DNA of 64,000 nt, taken from NCBI GenBank assembly GCA_030141605.1, contig JAQGDQ010000376.1, positions 124,001-188,000 of the forward strand, written 5' to 3'. The position numbers and the translations under genes were made by a program. The stretch is from Tubiluchus corallicola (lineage: Eukaryota; Priapulida; Priapulimorpha; Priapulimorphida; Tubiluchidae). The notes beneath the pieces were generated by a model that was not told the DNA's origin, made no database searches, and saw only the letters and a list, made by a program, of their open reading frames with translations. Positions 37,054-48,919 of the stretch are shown here, in pieces. Position 1 is the first letter of the stretch. Each line of letters opens with the position of its first letter.

Positions 37054-39546
37054 TTAAATGTGCGTAATCTCCACAAAGTCACTCTGTTCGTCAGCTGTTT
37101 CTTTTTTCTCAACACCATTAGCTTGTTCAGTTTTGCTAAACAGTTGCCAGGAATAATTAATTAGCAGTTCTATAGCACGGGTTTGGTACTGTGTTTCCTG
37201 TAAATAATGCAGGGGTTCACGTTCACAACTACGCAGCAGCGTTGGACCAAAAATTATGCCTAGGTTTTCTGCAGACATTTGATTTAAACCTCTATTGTTG
37301 TGAACCTTGTTCAGATGTAGAATCAATGCAGCTGTTGTTTTGTAGTTAGCTCCAGGCAGTTGGCCAGTGATTTTTTCAAGCTGCTGTAAGGTTTCTTCAT
37401 GTCTTGAGGTCTCCTCCTTGCCGTCATGAGGAAGCACTTGGCAAGGATAGTCCTTGGCTAGCTGTATGAAATCATCGTACAGCTTGTAAGTAAGCAGAGG
37501 TTCTGGAAGCTGGCGGAGATATAACTTGAGCACATTTGCTACGACAATTGGACTTACTGCTTCAATGTCAACGTCTGCGCTACCACTTTCAAACTCTTGA
37601 CACAAGTGTTCAACTTTGGATTTTACACCTGACAGTCTATATATGCCCTTCATGGCGAGACCTCTAGCATCAATATCAGCAATGCACTTCTCTACAATCG
37701 GGGGCACTTCTGTATGTGTTTGCTGCACATGAGCGCCAACATCAACACCGAATGTTGTCATCCGGCGATACAGACCTTTGTTGCCGCACTGTATGGCCAG
37801 TGTTTCCAAGCAATTCTTATGACAAGACAACCCACATTTTGTGCATTCATAACCTTGAAAAAATACGTAACTGTCACATTCTCTACACTTTGATGCTCTC
37901 TCTAATTTCTTGAAGGTGTGAGTGGCAGCAGCTCGAGACACAACAGTTAGACTCCGACCTTCGCCAGATTCTGCTTTTGGTAAGGGCTTGCTACTCCAAG
38001 GACTAGGAACTGGTGATCCATTACCAATGCTACTGTCACTCATGCTGTCTGTGTCACTCCAGTTTTTTCCATCTTTTTCACCAGGCATGTAACGTAAGTA
38101 CATAGGGAGTTGCTCCATTAGGTCACGCGAGTCATCTGATATTTTTGTGCGTGAATAAACACGACTGATTTCACTGTATGGTTCAAAAACAAACTTTTCC
38201 GGTTCCCTATTAGGCAAATTCACTGGCAGCTGTTTGACAAATTCCATATATTGGGATCCAGGCTCATATAATCGGGAACTCTCCCATAAAATTTGTAATT
38301 GAATGGGCACAGGTGTCGCCAGAGTGTTAAGCAGTTGAAAATAAGAAACGGTTACAGCTTTCATTGTTTGGTCACACTGGCAGATTAGCTCTCTTATATC
38401 TGACAGGATGTTTAATTTAATCTCATTCAGACCAGCATGTCGAAGATTTGCTTCAGCAACGCAAGCTTTGTACGTAGTTTCTGCTTCAGCAGCTTTATAG
38501 AGCATATCTTCTTCAACTTTCTTTTTCTTTTCGATCTTACTGCTGCTTTGTTCATCAGCTTTTTGCACTGCATCCCTTGCCTTTTCATACTCCTGCTGGC
38601 GTTGAATATATGCAGAACGAGCTTTTCTGAGATCGGTTGCCGCTTCTTGAAGTTTCTTCACCTCTTTCATCCAGGTGTCACGCAAGGTTTTACGAACTCT
38701 CTCGTGTTCGACAATTCGTGCTGCTAGCGGCTCTACAAACTTTTGTGTTCCTAGTAAATTATAACTAGCTTGACTCATACCAGCATGTTCAAAGTCTTGA
38801 TCCAAAGCCGTGCAGTAAATCGATTGAAAAGGCAGAAAGCTCTCTTCTTTGATCAATGGCTTTATCGTCTGTGACAGAGCTGACAATTTCTTGGCATGTT
38901 CTGTATCTATTTGTACACGCTTTTCAACAAATGTGATAATGTTTCGTGCATAACGAGTCCACACCTTTGCACGGTGAAGTGCTATCTCTACTCCATTGTC
39001 ACAAGCATGTAAACTGGCATCAACTTGCTCGCTGTTGAGAGAAGTACGTGTCACATCACTCTCTATGAGATTTTCATCAGAGGTAAATTTATTTGTCATC
39101 ATGTCTATGTCGCCAAGTAAGTATCCAGATAGTCGGCTGCTGAATGACAGTGCCAATTCATCAATACCTTGTAAGACTGCTGCTGCATCACTAGAACCAT
39201 TAACATAGGAATAAGCTTTGATAGCAGTGATAAGTTTGCCTGCAGAAGTCAGTATTCCTACAGACTGTATGGCATCATACTTCTGAAGGACATTCTTCAG
39301 TATAGACAACACTGCAGCTAAACCCTCATGAGCTTTGACTTTCATGAGGTCTGCCTCTCCTTTCTGCTGAAAAGTTGTTTTCAGTGCAGACAGTGCTTCT
39401 GAAAAACGCCGAACGCAATCGCTCAGCTGCTGAATGTCCTCTTGATCCACCATAGCAGCATCCGACGAATCTGTTCCTAAGCTAGAGATAGAACCAAACA
39501 TATTTGGAGTTTTGTTAGTATTAAACGTAGCTGTTGAGGAGTTCAT
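37054..39546 (-). CDS. F-BAR / C1 / RhoGAP protein, GMIP-ARHGAP29-ARHGAP45 type, intronless
   Basis: Single-exon ORF of 830 codons. An in-frame TAA lies three codons upstream of the ATG, so this start is firm; stop TAA at 37054. Domains: F-BAR-like coiled-coil region about residues 180-430 (basic and Glu/Lys-rich helices); a Ser/Pro-rich linker about 490-535; a C1 zinc-binding domain about 541-590 (HTF, CxxC, CxxC, HKNC spacing); and RhoGAP about 600-800. The arginine finger is Arg637 in KGIYRLSG, and the LKLYLRQLPEPL and NLGIIFGPTLLR blocks are intact. Known relatives bind membrane through F-BAR and stimulate GTP hydrolysis by RhoA/Rac-type GTPases; by analogy this acts at the plasma membrane or actin cortex. 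The absence of introns contrasts with the three intron-rich neighbours. No disabling change is seen. Which of the three vertebrate paralogues is closest is not decided. Confidence 0.95.
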   Translation of the reverse strand: MNSSTATFNTNKTPNMFGSISSLGTDSSDAAMVDQEDIQQLSDCVRRFSEALSALKTTFQQKGEADLMKVKAHEGLAAVLSILKNVLQKYDAIQSVGILTSAGKLITAIKAYSYVNGSSDAAAVLQGIDELALSFSSRLSGYLLGDIDMMTNKFTSDENLIESDVTRTSLNSEQVDASLHACDNGVEIALHRAKVWTRYARNIITFVEKRVQIDTEHAKKLSALSQTIKPLIKEESFLPFQSIYCTALDQDFEHAGMSQASYNLLGTQKFVEPLAARIVEHERVRKTLRDTWMKEVKKLQEAATDLRKARSAYIQRQQEYEKARDAVQKADEQSSSKIEKKKKVEEDMLYKAAEAETTYKACVAEANLRHAGLNEIKLNILSDIRELICQCDQTMKAVTVSYFQLLNTLATPVPIQLQILWESSRLYEPGSQYMEFVKQLPVNLPNREPEKFVFEPYSEISRVYSRTKISDDSRDLMEQLPMYLRYMPGEKDGKNWSDTDSMSDSSIGNGSPVPSPWSSKPLPKAESGEGRSLTVVSRAAATHTFKKLERASKCRECDSYVFFQGYECTKCGLSCHKNCLETLAIQCGNKGLYRRMTTFGVDVGAHVQQTHTEVPPIVEKCIADIDARGLAMKGIYRLSGVKSKVEHLCQEFESGSADVDIEAVSPIVVANVLKLYLRQLPEPLLTYKLYDDFIQLAKDYPCQVLPHDGKEETSRHEETLQQLEKITGQLPGANYKTTAALILHLNKVHNNRGLNQMSAENLGIIFGPTLLRSCEREPLHYLQETQYQTRAIELLINYSWQLFSKTEQANGVEKKETADEQSDFVEITHI

Positions 39547-40050
39547 GACATCTTACTCCAGTCTTACTGCTATATATCAGATGCGAACACTTACTTATGC
39601 TTCAACTGAAAATAATGAAAAAATTAAACAAATTAATAACATGATTGAAACAGCTAGAATCAGTACATATTATTTAGCAGTTTGTTTAACTTGCAAGTGC
39701 TCAGACTGGCTGAGGGGAAGCATTACTATAATGAAGACAAAACGTTAAATAATTTGAACAATCTTATTGAACAAAATACATTTAAGCCAGAAATTTTGCA
39801 AGTGAATCTATAAAAAACTTTTCAAATCCCTTCCGAGTCATTAGAATAGGTGATTGTATTTCACATCTGCCCTGCTCAGACTGAATGTTAAAGTTGATAA
39901 ATTATTACCAGCTGTCAATTTGTCATCTGAAAAACTAAACATCTGAATATTACGTCAGTGCATTTCTTTGATTCAAATTGCAAATATAAAGAAAACGTAG
40001 GTTTTTAACTTGGGACCTTTCATTAATGGTAATCACTTTTGTTATAACTA
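39547..40050. other. 5' flank of the RhoGAP gene
   Basis: AT-rich sequence with short noise ORFs. The promoter or 5' UTR exons of the minus-strand RhoGAP gene should lie here or further right, but no motif is secure. Confidence 0.4.
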
Positions 40051-40051
40051 C

Positions 40052-40193
40052 TAATTACTATAATTTGTAAATATCCACTTGCATTAGCAATTTGACATAA
40101 ATCTGTTTTTAATATAATAATTACTATATTTTGTAAATACAGTGATTATTATATTAAAAAGAGATTTTTGTCAAATTGCTAATGCAAGTGGAT
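40052..40193. repeat. 121-bp foldback palindrome with a repeated flank
   Basis: Arms 40073-40121 and 40145-40193 (49 bases each) are inverted copies with two mismatches, separated by a 23-base loop. The sequence just outside the left arm (40052-40073, TAATTACTATAATTTGTAAA...) recurs with one change as the loop side of the palindrome (40118-40139). The transcript of either strand would form a long hairpin. Confidence 0.9.
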
Positions 40194-41740
40194 TTTAATC
40201 TACATTGATGGCTGGCCGCAAGTACAAAATGTTTATCTAAAAATGTACAGGTACAAATGTTCATAATAAAGAATGTCTGAATGTCTTGAAGAAAAAATTA
40301 CCAATATGTATGCAGTTAGTAGTCATACTCAACTGCCTGGATTTTCTTTGTATTTGGGCTAGGAAACAGCAGACAAACTGCACTTGTGGTTAACACACTT
40401 GCTTGAGTTATCTAAAACTTGCATTGTTTGCCTTTGCAATGTTGTATTATTAAGCTTAATTCATGATGCAACAGTTAAATTTATACATGTAATTAACAAT
40501 ATTTAGGAACAAAAGATACATAACTAATCATTAAGCCGCGTATACCTATATGCTTCAAGTGATAAAAGCATAAAACCTATCTCTTCATATAATTTACTTA
40601 GGTGCTTGTCATATGTTTTATTCTTAAATATAAATTAGCTGTCTCACGAATCAACAACTTTTTGTACTGTTTGTTATTTACTACCTATGTGTTACACAAG
40701 CATGTTTAAATACCCGATAACACATTGTTTTTACAAAACAATTCATAGCTATACTAAACAATATCTGTTTTGAAGCAGCAAACCATCAGGCATGGCAAAG
40801 TGATGGTTATAGCAATGCTAATGTATAACGTAAAATGGCCTTTCGATTATGTACATTAGCGGATGGTGATAAGCGTGAATGACATTACTGCCTATAGACA
40901 GTTAAAGGAAAACACGTTGATTTCTCTTATCCTAATCCACTTTGAAGTACGGTAAAAAGTGTGCATTTTAATACCTACAATAATGCCAAAGCATTTCTGG
41001 TTGTTAAATAAAAGTTAAAAATTTAAATAACAGTAGGTGAGCCCAATTAATGGTGACACCACAAGTGAACATAATTTTCAATAGTGCAAACATTCTATGA
41101 ATGTTTTGTACATGTTTGTGAAAGCAAAATTTAAAGTACGGCGCTACTGTACAACGTTTAATGTGACAAACAAAAACTCTGCAAGTGTTAAGTTTGAAAT
41201 TTCAAGTTTACTGCTGTTCTCACTCATGAGCTCTCGAACATGTGTACTATGTCACAAATGAACAACTCTGAACTGAGAGGTACAGCACCTGATTTTAGTG
41301 CAATGCATTTCCAAAATGCAGGTATTAGTGTCCATCTAGCTAGCGATTGCAAAATACATATAACAGCAAAGAACTAGCTCCAGAAACATGAAATTACATT
41401 TATGTGGTAATCATTCTTACACACAAGTCCTTCTTGAAAAAATAATACATTCCCTTTCAAATATCTTATATCTTTTGGGCTATAGTTTAAGACTGGGTGC
41501 AGTTTTCCTTTTAACAATTAACACATTACAGAAATCAAGACAGAGCAAAAACTGGTGTATGATGAGGTTTGTACTGCAAAGGTTCAAGGTTTAATAAGTT
41601 ACTCTAAGTTTTAGGTTTTATCCAAGGATAACACCTAATCTAATCTAATACTTATTTCCAAGGCAGTCCCATTTATTATTATGCGTATTGATAAATTTAC
41701 GTGCTTGGTAAAAAAAAACAGCAGTACCGTTTTCTAAGTT
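40194..41740. other. Intergenic sequence including dispersed repeat copy A
   Basis: No gene is recognised. About 40960-41530 is similar to 48920-49350 (see the repeat entries). Short ORFs here are random. Confidence 0.45.
40960..41530 (+). repeat. Dispersed repeat, copy A
   Basis: Clearly similar to 48920-49350 in the same orientation. Matching anchors include TGCATTTTAA, CATTTCCAAAATGCAGGTATTAGTG (41307) against CGTTTCCGAAGTGCAGGTGCTAATG (49149), and AAGAACTAG...GAAA(C)ATGAAATT...GTGGTAAT. No terminal repeats or coding potential are seen, so the class is unknown. Confidence 0.7.
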
Positions 41741-41743
41741 TTT

Positions 41744-41828
41744 GGTATGGCTCGGCCGGGAACTAAAACTGCAACCTGCTGACCTGTCTGGTGGGAAGTG
41801 AGTGCGCCATTACTGTCAGAACTATACC
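41744..41828 (-). repeat. Degenerate tRNA-like segment (SINE remnant candidate)
   Basis: Read on the minus strand, the ends GGTATAG and CCATACC pair at six of seven positions like an acceptor stem over 85 nt. The interior GCGCACTCACTTCCCACCAG...AGGTCAGCAGGTT and TTCCCGGCCGAGCC resembles tRNA-derived SINE heads, but the T-loop is disrupted. Not a functional tRNA. Confidence 0.4.
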
Positions 41829-44800
41829 CCCGTGTATCACTTTAATATGTGTGTAAGGAAGTACTAATCTTTAATTTCTGTATACATACCTACTTACATT
41901 TATAATCACGTAATGTTAATATTTATCATGAGTGTAGTACTCACAGTGCGGTTTAAGCATTGCTTCAGTGCTTCCATTTCTGTTGCACAGCAGCCACGAG
42001 TCAAATCATCATTTGCAGAAATGCACTTTCCGTAAGCAGTTGCCTAAAATAAAAGGAAGTTTGGAATGACAACTCTACAGTAGGCACCGTTTATTAGATT
42101 CACGGTTCATAGAATCAGTCGCCTAACTGACTCAAAAATGTCTGGTATATGGGTCACTTCTATTCAAATGTATATAAAAACTGCCAATAACAGACTGAAA
42201 TAACTTCGCATAATTGGACTCAATATTTTGCTTCATGTGCTTCAATGAGACACTCTTGTGTGACCAATTAGCTTTTACTACTTTTATATCATGTTCATTC
42301 ACTTTCCTGCTCTAATAGAAACAATCGTGTTAAGTACTGTTTTGTTTATAAGCAGGAACGTTTATCATATGCTAATATACTAGCCTAGCGGTTTGCATTG
42401 ACCCACCCATCCACTGCAATTAACCTCGTTACCCAAGGACTTCTGGAAGCTAAATATTTAATCACTTGCCTAGCGGTTTGCTTTTGAAGCTTTCCCTGTC
42501 TTTCATAGAATGTTTAATCAGTTAGCTGTTGCAGTTATGCCAGGGATACAGGTACAATACAACAAGGTGTTGCAAAGTTGCCGGTAGATTAACATGTAAA
42601 CTTGAATACTTGGACGACTACTGTGTTGTTTAATGAACGGTTAGTGAAACGGGATGCGCGCTTAAAATTGCTTTATCGGCCTTTCGTAATGGGCTGAATT
42701 TACACTAAAATTTGAAAGTAGCCAGGTCTTCAGAGAGCGCAGTACTACGCACGTTACCAGCGTCACTAACAAGGCGTGGCTGGCGGGCCAGTCGAATCAC
42801 TTCTTTACGCAAGAGTGGTTACACTACTATCAAAACTACATGGAATGAGAGGCACTATCTTATAGGCCTTGTGCACACTGTACATTGTACAATATGTATC
42901 AAATGTCATCAAGTTAAAGCAGTAAAATAAAATAATACTTTTACATTGCCAAGCACAACAGACTTTGATAAACTCTGTATTTTAAATACACGAAAATGTG
43001 AACTTATATTAAAATTTATGAAAGTTAACAATAAAAAGACGTTTAACAATAATGAACGATCACTCTGTATACAAGAAAACTCTATTAAGAGCCGATTGCG
43101 GGGCTTTTTATGCATTTAGTTCCTTAGTGTATGAAGTTAATACGCGCTAGCATTTATTCTAGAAACCATAAGAGTTGTAAAATTTATGTGCAGTTACATT
43201 AAGCAAAATGTATTACGGCTGCCTAAACGTCACACTCTATTTCAGTTCAGTATTCATAATCTGTGCCTAGTTTTTAGCCAAAGGGTTTATTACGGAAGTG
43301 TTAGTCATCAGAATTGAAGCTGCTGCTTCACCACAAACTCGTGCGGAATGTGCTGTATTTGAACTTAATTATACTCTCTTTGAGATTCTCTTGCTTTCTA
43401 TCTGTTTTGGTTATCTCTCTGTGTATGTACTCTTATGAATTGAAGTTAAACAAAAAGCAAAAAAAGCTACCGAAATACATTTGCTACATTATTAATTTGT
43501 TTATTAACGTTTAATAAAATAATAAATCAAAAATGTCAGAAAACTGCTGTTTCAAGCACCTGTCATTGTTTCAGCCTCTATGACAACTAAACTAGGTCAT
43601 ACAGGTTACAAACTCGGGTGTGTGAAGCAAGCCTGACACACGATTTAGAATAAACAAGCGGGTCATAACAGTGCCTCTATTTTGTCTCTCTCTCCCTTCT
43701 TTTCTCTATCTCTCTCTCTCTATGTGTCCCTTTTCTCTCTTTATCTCTCTCCTTTCTTACCGTAATTGTACACTGAGCTGTAATCTTTTAATGTAAATGC
43801 TTTGTAAAAACAGAAATAAACGGACCACAGGGAAAGTGCAACTGCCCAGCATGCCGATTATAGTAAACATTAGTTTGCCTGAAGCTATAACTACTGCCAA
43901 AACATATGTATAACACTCCATGTAATTCATTATTTTCATCGAGATTTTTTCAACATACTGACCCATAAGAGCTAACTCTAACACATCAATTATAAATCCA
44001 AACTTTAATAAAACAAACAATTTAAGTATAACATTTAAATTTTTCACGATTTTCTATAATTATATTGCCAACACTATATATGCACTTTGCCCAAATTACC
44101 ATAAACAATGTAAGAACAGTTGAGTTGTCAAGTTCCTAGCCAAGCCTAGTTATTTAATGGGTGGGTGCCTGGTGAACGATCTCTAGGAAAAGCCTCTTAA
44201 GAAATATGTTCTAGCACAAGTGGTTAAGCGATCTCTGTCAGTTCAGTCTTTAATGAACTATTATGATTATAGCATTGGTAATAAGCTAACTAGAGGCCTG
44301 CCACAACTACCACAAATTTTTAAATTTTTTTAGGCCCCAAAATTGTGAGTGCCGAACTTTTATCATCATCATCAATTTTTCTCAGAACAGTGACATTCAT
44401 AAAAACTGATTACAAAAATAAGGTATAATCTGCAGACATAGACTTATACTTAGTCGAATGAATGTGCAGTCAGTACCAAGGCAAGCATTTCTGGACTTTC
44501 TTGCATTTTTTTGGTATATACTAGGCTATATCCATTGCAACGTACTGTCTATTCACCTGACATGTTTAGATCTGGTCAAAGTTCCATGATGTCACAGCTT
44601 CTACAATTTTTCCTACAGAAGTATGAAATGCTTTGCTGTTCATTCCATCTTTGTTTATAATCCTTTCCAACTTACAAAGTCAGTACTCGACTTCACCACA
44701 GCACAAGTACTCCTCATAATCCTCATTTCACCAAATTGGTCATGTTTCAAAGTCAGCCAGTTTTTTATCAATCAGACATTGCACATATATTATACTTTTT

Positions 44801-46012
44801 AATGCAGGTATAAGAATATTTAAAAAACTGCCTTATAATTGTGGTTGCTAGTAACGCAATGTAACACAGCAGCCAAATTAATCAAACATTTGTTTTAACA
44901 CACATATGGAAATGTCCTGAAGCCTGAAGGTCAACTGTAATAATCTGAAAATAAACCAAAAATTACAAATATCTTTAACATACAGTATTTTGTATTTTGT
45001 CATAAGCCAATTATTTTTCCTGAAATGGCAATATTCTGGCACTTAAGCGTTCTAGTCCCGGTTGGCCAACAGTTTTTCAGCGCTCGCTTCAATAAATTAG
45101 CGGACACAACTAATCAACAACAGTTAATTTATTCTGCTATAATTACAGCAATAATTTGGTACGAGTAAAATTTGTCTCATTACAAAATAACTGCAACAAC
45201 AACAGCAGCAAAATAACAAATGTAACAAGGACAACAATGGTGACTATGCTGAAGATGATAACAATGATGAGGAAAAGAGAAACAGCATGCAAGACATAAA
45301 CATACAGCAAAAATAACAACAATCGCAAAGGTGTTATTTTGTGCTGAAGACAGCTGGTGGTTTTGATTGCCAGTCTAAAATGACTGAACTATAAGGCGAG
45401 CGAGAAGTGTGGCATTTGTTCACTGCTTCATGGTGTACATATTGTTACTTTGCAATAGTTTATACTGTAGACAGTACAATATTCTGTACATAAATTATAA
45501 TTATTGTTCTACTTGGCCCGCAGTTGTTCACAGACATGCAAGTTCTTCAAGGGGCTCAAGAAATTTCTGCGATATTTATAGTGCAAAGTAATCTTTGAAC
45601 AACATTACAATTTGTGCAGTGTTGCAAAGTAAGCAAAAGCAAAGTAATTGATGACAAAATTAGCTAGAATTCAAGTACGCAAGTTGCAAAAAATGAAGAC
45701 GAAATATTATGCATGATTTTACTGATATAATATGTCACTAATTTAGTGCACAGACATGCAGTCAACAGGTGAACCTGCTTGCATTGATTCATTTAAATAA
45801 AAACTAAAATTATTTAGCTGCTTTAATAAGAACTCCTTACTTCAGACCATTATTACTTTTCTCAAATTTTCAAGCTCCAAAAATATACTCAATAGCGATA
45901 TACCCAAACAAAGTTAATAATTTACTCGAAATTTCCACGATCATATTTTACGGACAAAAAAGCCCTAATATTACTGCTCCGGGCAACCAAGGAAGATAAG
46001 TGAAGCCCATAT
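41829..46012. other. Gene-poor intergenic sequence
   Basis: No coding exon recognised. It includes a locally GC-richer patch at 42650-42830 (possible distal promoter or 5' exon of the RhoGAP gene, unproven) and a CT-rich tract at 43677-43760. Several hydrophobic short ORFs are what AT-rich sequence gives by chance. Confidence 0.4.
43677..43760. repeat. Pyrimidine-rich (TC)n tract
   Basis: About 80 bases composed mostly of TCTC units interrupted by T runs. Confidence 0.85.
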
Positions 46013-46186
46013 GTGAGTCAGTGTACAAGACATTTCGGCAAATCCTTATTTTTGCTGTAGTACGAATTCTAAGAAACCATGCCATTATAGTTATGCAAAC
46101 CCAGCGAGTCAGTGCAAAAGACGTTTTGGAAAATTCTTACATACTTTTTCTATACTACAAGTTCTAACAAATTATGCCATTATAGT
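46013..46186. repeat. Diverged tandem duplication, about 91-bp unit
   Basis: Unit 1 (46013-46091) and unit 2 (46104-46186) share GTGAGTCAGTG/GCGAGTCAGTG starts, AAGACATTTCGG/AAGACGTTTTGG, TACGAATTCTAA/TACAAGTTCTAA and a common GCCATTATAGT end. Confidence 0.8.
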
Positions 46187-48900
46187 ACGTGTAGGCGTTA
46201 ACTTGTCTTGTAGGCTGTATACCAGTACAACTTCTTAGTTTTTTCTAAAACTAATTAAGGCATGTGAACAAAAAACTAAAATTTTAATATAGTTGAAGTC
46301 TTTACCTTGTTAAGCTTGACAGAATGAGTCCATGGAGTGTTCGGTTAATAAGGCTCCCACTACTTGTGTTGTAAATTGCACCACCAGCATTGGTCACTTT
46401 GATATAACACTTTAAGTGACAAATTATTATGCAGCAATTTAAAGCATCAGATCTTTAAAATTATAACTAAATATTGCACACAAGCACCAAAAAATTTACG
46501 ATACTTATCAGTGTCAATGTCAGCAGTCTGCATACACGTGCAAGCAGCCTTCTGTTTACAGTAGAATATATCAAGTTGTGGTGCATTATTTAATTGGTTG
46601 CAATTCAAAACGGCGAGCGTAACTGCATATTATGGTGGTGCATAATAAGATAGTAAATTCCAGCAGTAAAACAGACATTCTCTGCCAGGGCCCTATAGGC
46701 CATGCCAGCGGGTACCTCTACTGTGGCCATATCTGTTGACTGAAAACGACACTAATCCACGATAATCTTACTTTAAAGTGAAACGTTTTACGGGTATGCA
46801 ATACCCACAAAGTCAACGCATCACAAAAGCACATTAAAGTTGTGTTTTACCAGTTCATTAGTTAGACTCAGTTTCTCAGTTAAGAGCAAATAACCTGGCT
46901 AAAAAAACGAGACTTCTGAATGCACTGCACTTATTGGTTATGTCCTAGAGTAATGTTACTAAACACATGATTCGGAACAGCATCACTCATGTGAATAAAA
47001 CGGGTGAAATTCTTACATTGCAAGAGAGAGGCCTAACTGCACAACCTGACAAATAACGAGTTTGAAAAGTGAACTGAAATTCGGCTACAGGTCACCTCCC
47101 AATTAACCTATGATAAAATCGTCACGATAGCAAGCGGGCTTAGACGAAACTATAGATGAAGACACTTACGGGGAAACACGGACACCACCAATAGTTCAAG
47201 CACGCCAATCACTAAGTATTTTGTGAGAATTCGTCCATTATACAATAACAGATTTTCAACAATTTTATCATTGTTAGAACTTTGTGATTGAACTTCTTCA
47301 CAAAAAATGAAGCAGCTGACCTTGGAGTCTTTTTGTAATTTTTGTAAATAAACAGGCCAGTGTGAAGTTTAGAAAAGTAAATTTTTTATTTTTTTAATAA
47401 CTCACTTTATAAACTAACATTTTTGAATACCGGCATCGGAATTCAGGCATTACTTTGTTTCTAAAATTCATCAAAAGTCTTTGCAGTGCATCGTAAGTTG
47501 ATGATTCATACTTCAACGTTAGTAACACTACACCTGTCGGTTAACTGGGTCAAAACACTTCTGTCCAAATTGAATTTATTAAGCGGCGCCTGCTGTACAT
47601 ACGTGTGAAGCACAAGTACCCGTTTTTTGTATGCTGTCAAAATCTGTAGGTCCTCATAAATTCACAACTGATAACAAATGCTCACTCACTGGCATGTGGT
47701 GCAAAAAAATGCAACTAATGTATGCCAAAGTTTAGACAACAATTGGAAGCAACCATCCCATAAAATTGAAGTTTCTTAGCACGATACGGTAACGTATTTA
47801 CTTTTGGCTGCGAAAATTACAAGTTTAAAATTTTAGTAGTTTTTTTAGTTATGGCTGAAAAAGTTGTGCGTGCTAACAATTTAAATGCGGGAACAATGTC
47901 AGCTTATCATCAATAATTAAAAAGTAGCCATGTCCGTATACATAAAGCACTCAATAGAAGGCAGCAAAACAACAAAGAAATCAAAGAGCTTACATTGCTA
48001 ACTAATTTTCAAAAACTATTGATAAAAATTTTTTCTTTTTATTAGTGAATTTGCAACAGAAAATGCCACTTATTATGTGGACCTCCAATTTTGCATGCCG
48101 ATGGTAAATGGACGGAATTTACGGAAATGGGCAACTATAGTGGTAAAAAATGGAATTAGCCCAATTTGCCAACTTTTATGCAAATTTAATGTACACTAGA
48201 GATGGAATTTACTTCATAAGTTACTAAGGAGTTTCTTCTGTATTTCTCGGCCTTTTTAGAAGTCCTCCTTCGAGTTTTATTTTTTATGCAACTTAGGCAC
48301 CCATTACATCGTTTCACTCTGTTTTTGCATTTGCCATGAGTAGCGAGAAATGTATACAGGAAGCTTATAACGAACAGTAATACATTTGTGGAGAGGTTTC
48401 CTCTGTTCACACAAATGGCACGTGGCCATGTCTTCAAATGTTTTTGCATTTAAAATCAATTTTTTAAGCTCTATTGCTTTTTGGTCTCATTTGAAGTTTA
48501 GTTAGTGCAACATTTAAAATGGATGACAGAAGATGATGTGCGGTGAAAAAAGCAAATGATGTGCACCAGTTGTGCATGTGACAGCTGGGGAAACAGCCAG
48601 AAAGCGTGTAACGATGCATCGTAATATCTTTTGTAACGTCACGTGTCTTGTCAAAATGCACCAATATAGCGATGATTGAACATTCAGTGCATTGAGCGCA
48701 GCATTAGCAGACTCGACCTTAACACAGGCAGACCTGCTGTTAGCAGCCAATGAGAAGAGGTTGAAAGTGCAATGTGTTCATGACAATGTATAGTAGGCTA
48801 ATTACGTTTTTGCTTATAAGTTTTTGAAATGGCTTGCAGCAAATGTGGACTAGAAAATGCACCATATTTTAAAAGACAGGATGATTTTTCATATACTACC
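46187..48900. other. Gene-poor intergenic sequence
   Basis: No exon, RNA gene or classified transposon recognised. A minus-strand ORF at 48186-48449 with a Cys-x-x-Cys and basic stretch was considered and rejected as a gene. Confidence 0.4.
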
Positions 48901-48919
48901 CCATTTTCAAGTCCAATGA

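Noticed and set aside
38437..38727. Plus-strand ORFs within the RhoGAP gene (also 37716-37913 and 38996-39208)
   Set aside because: Antisense shadows of a conserved coding sequence.
43757..44047. Minus-strand hydrophobic 96-codon ORF that looks like membrane segments
   Set aside because: AT-rich random sequence yields Leu/Ile/Phe/Val-rich frames; no start context, homology or splice partners.
46687..46730. CAGGGCCC start resembling another hAT terminus
   Set aside because: No matching inverted terminus or 8-bp duplication was found downstream.
48186..48449. Minus-strand 87-codon ORF with a CNGCLSC motif and basic tail, reminiscent of a CXXC zinc finger
   Set aside because: Only one Cys cluster is present; the further Cys residues of a CXXC domain are missing, and there is no exon context or conserved neighbour.
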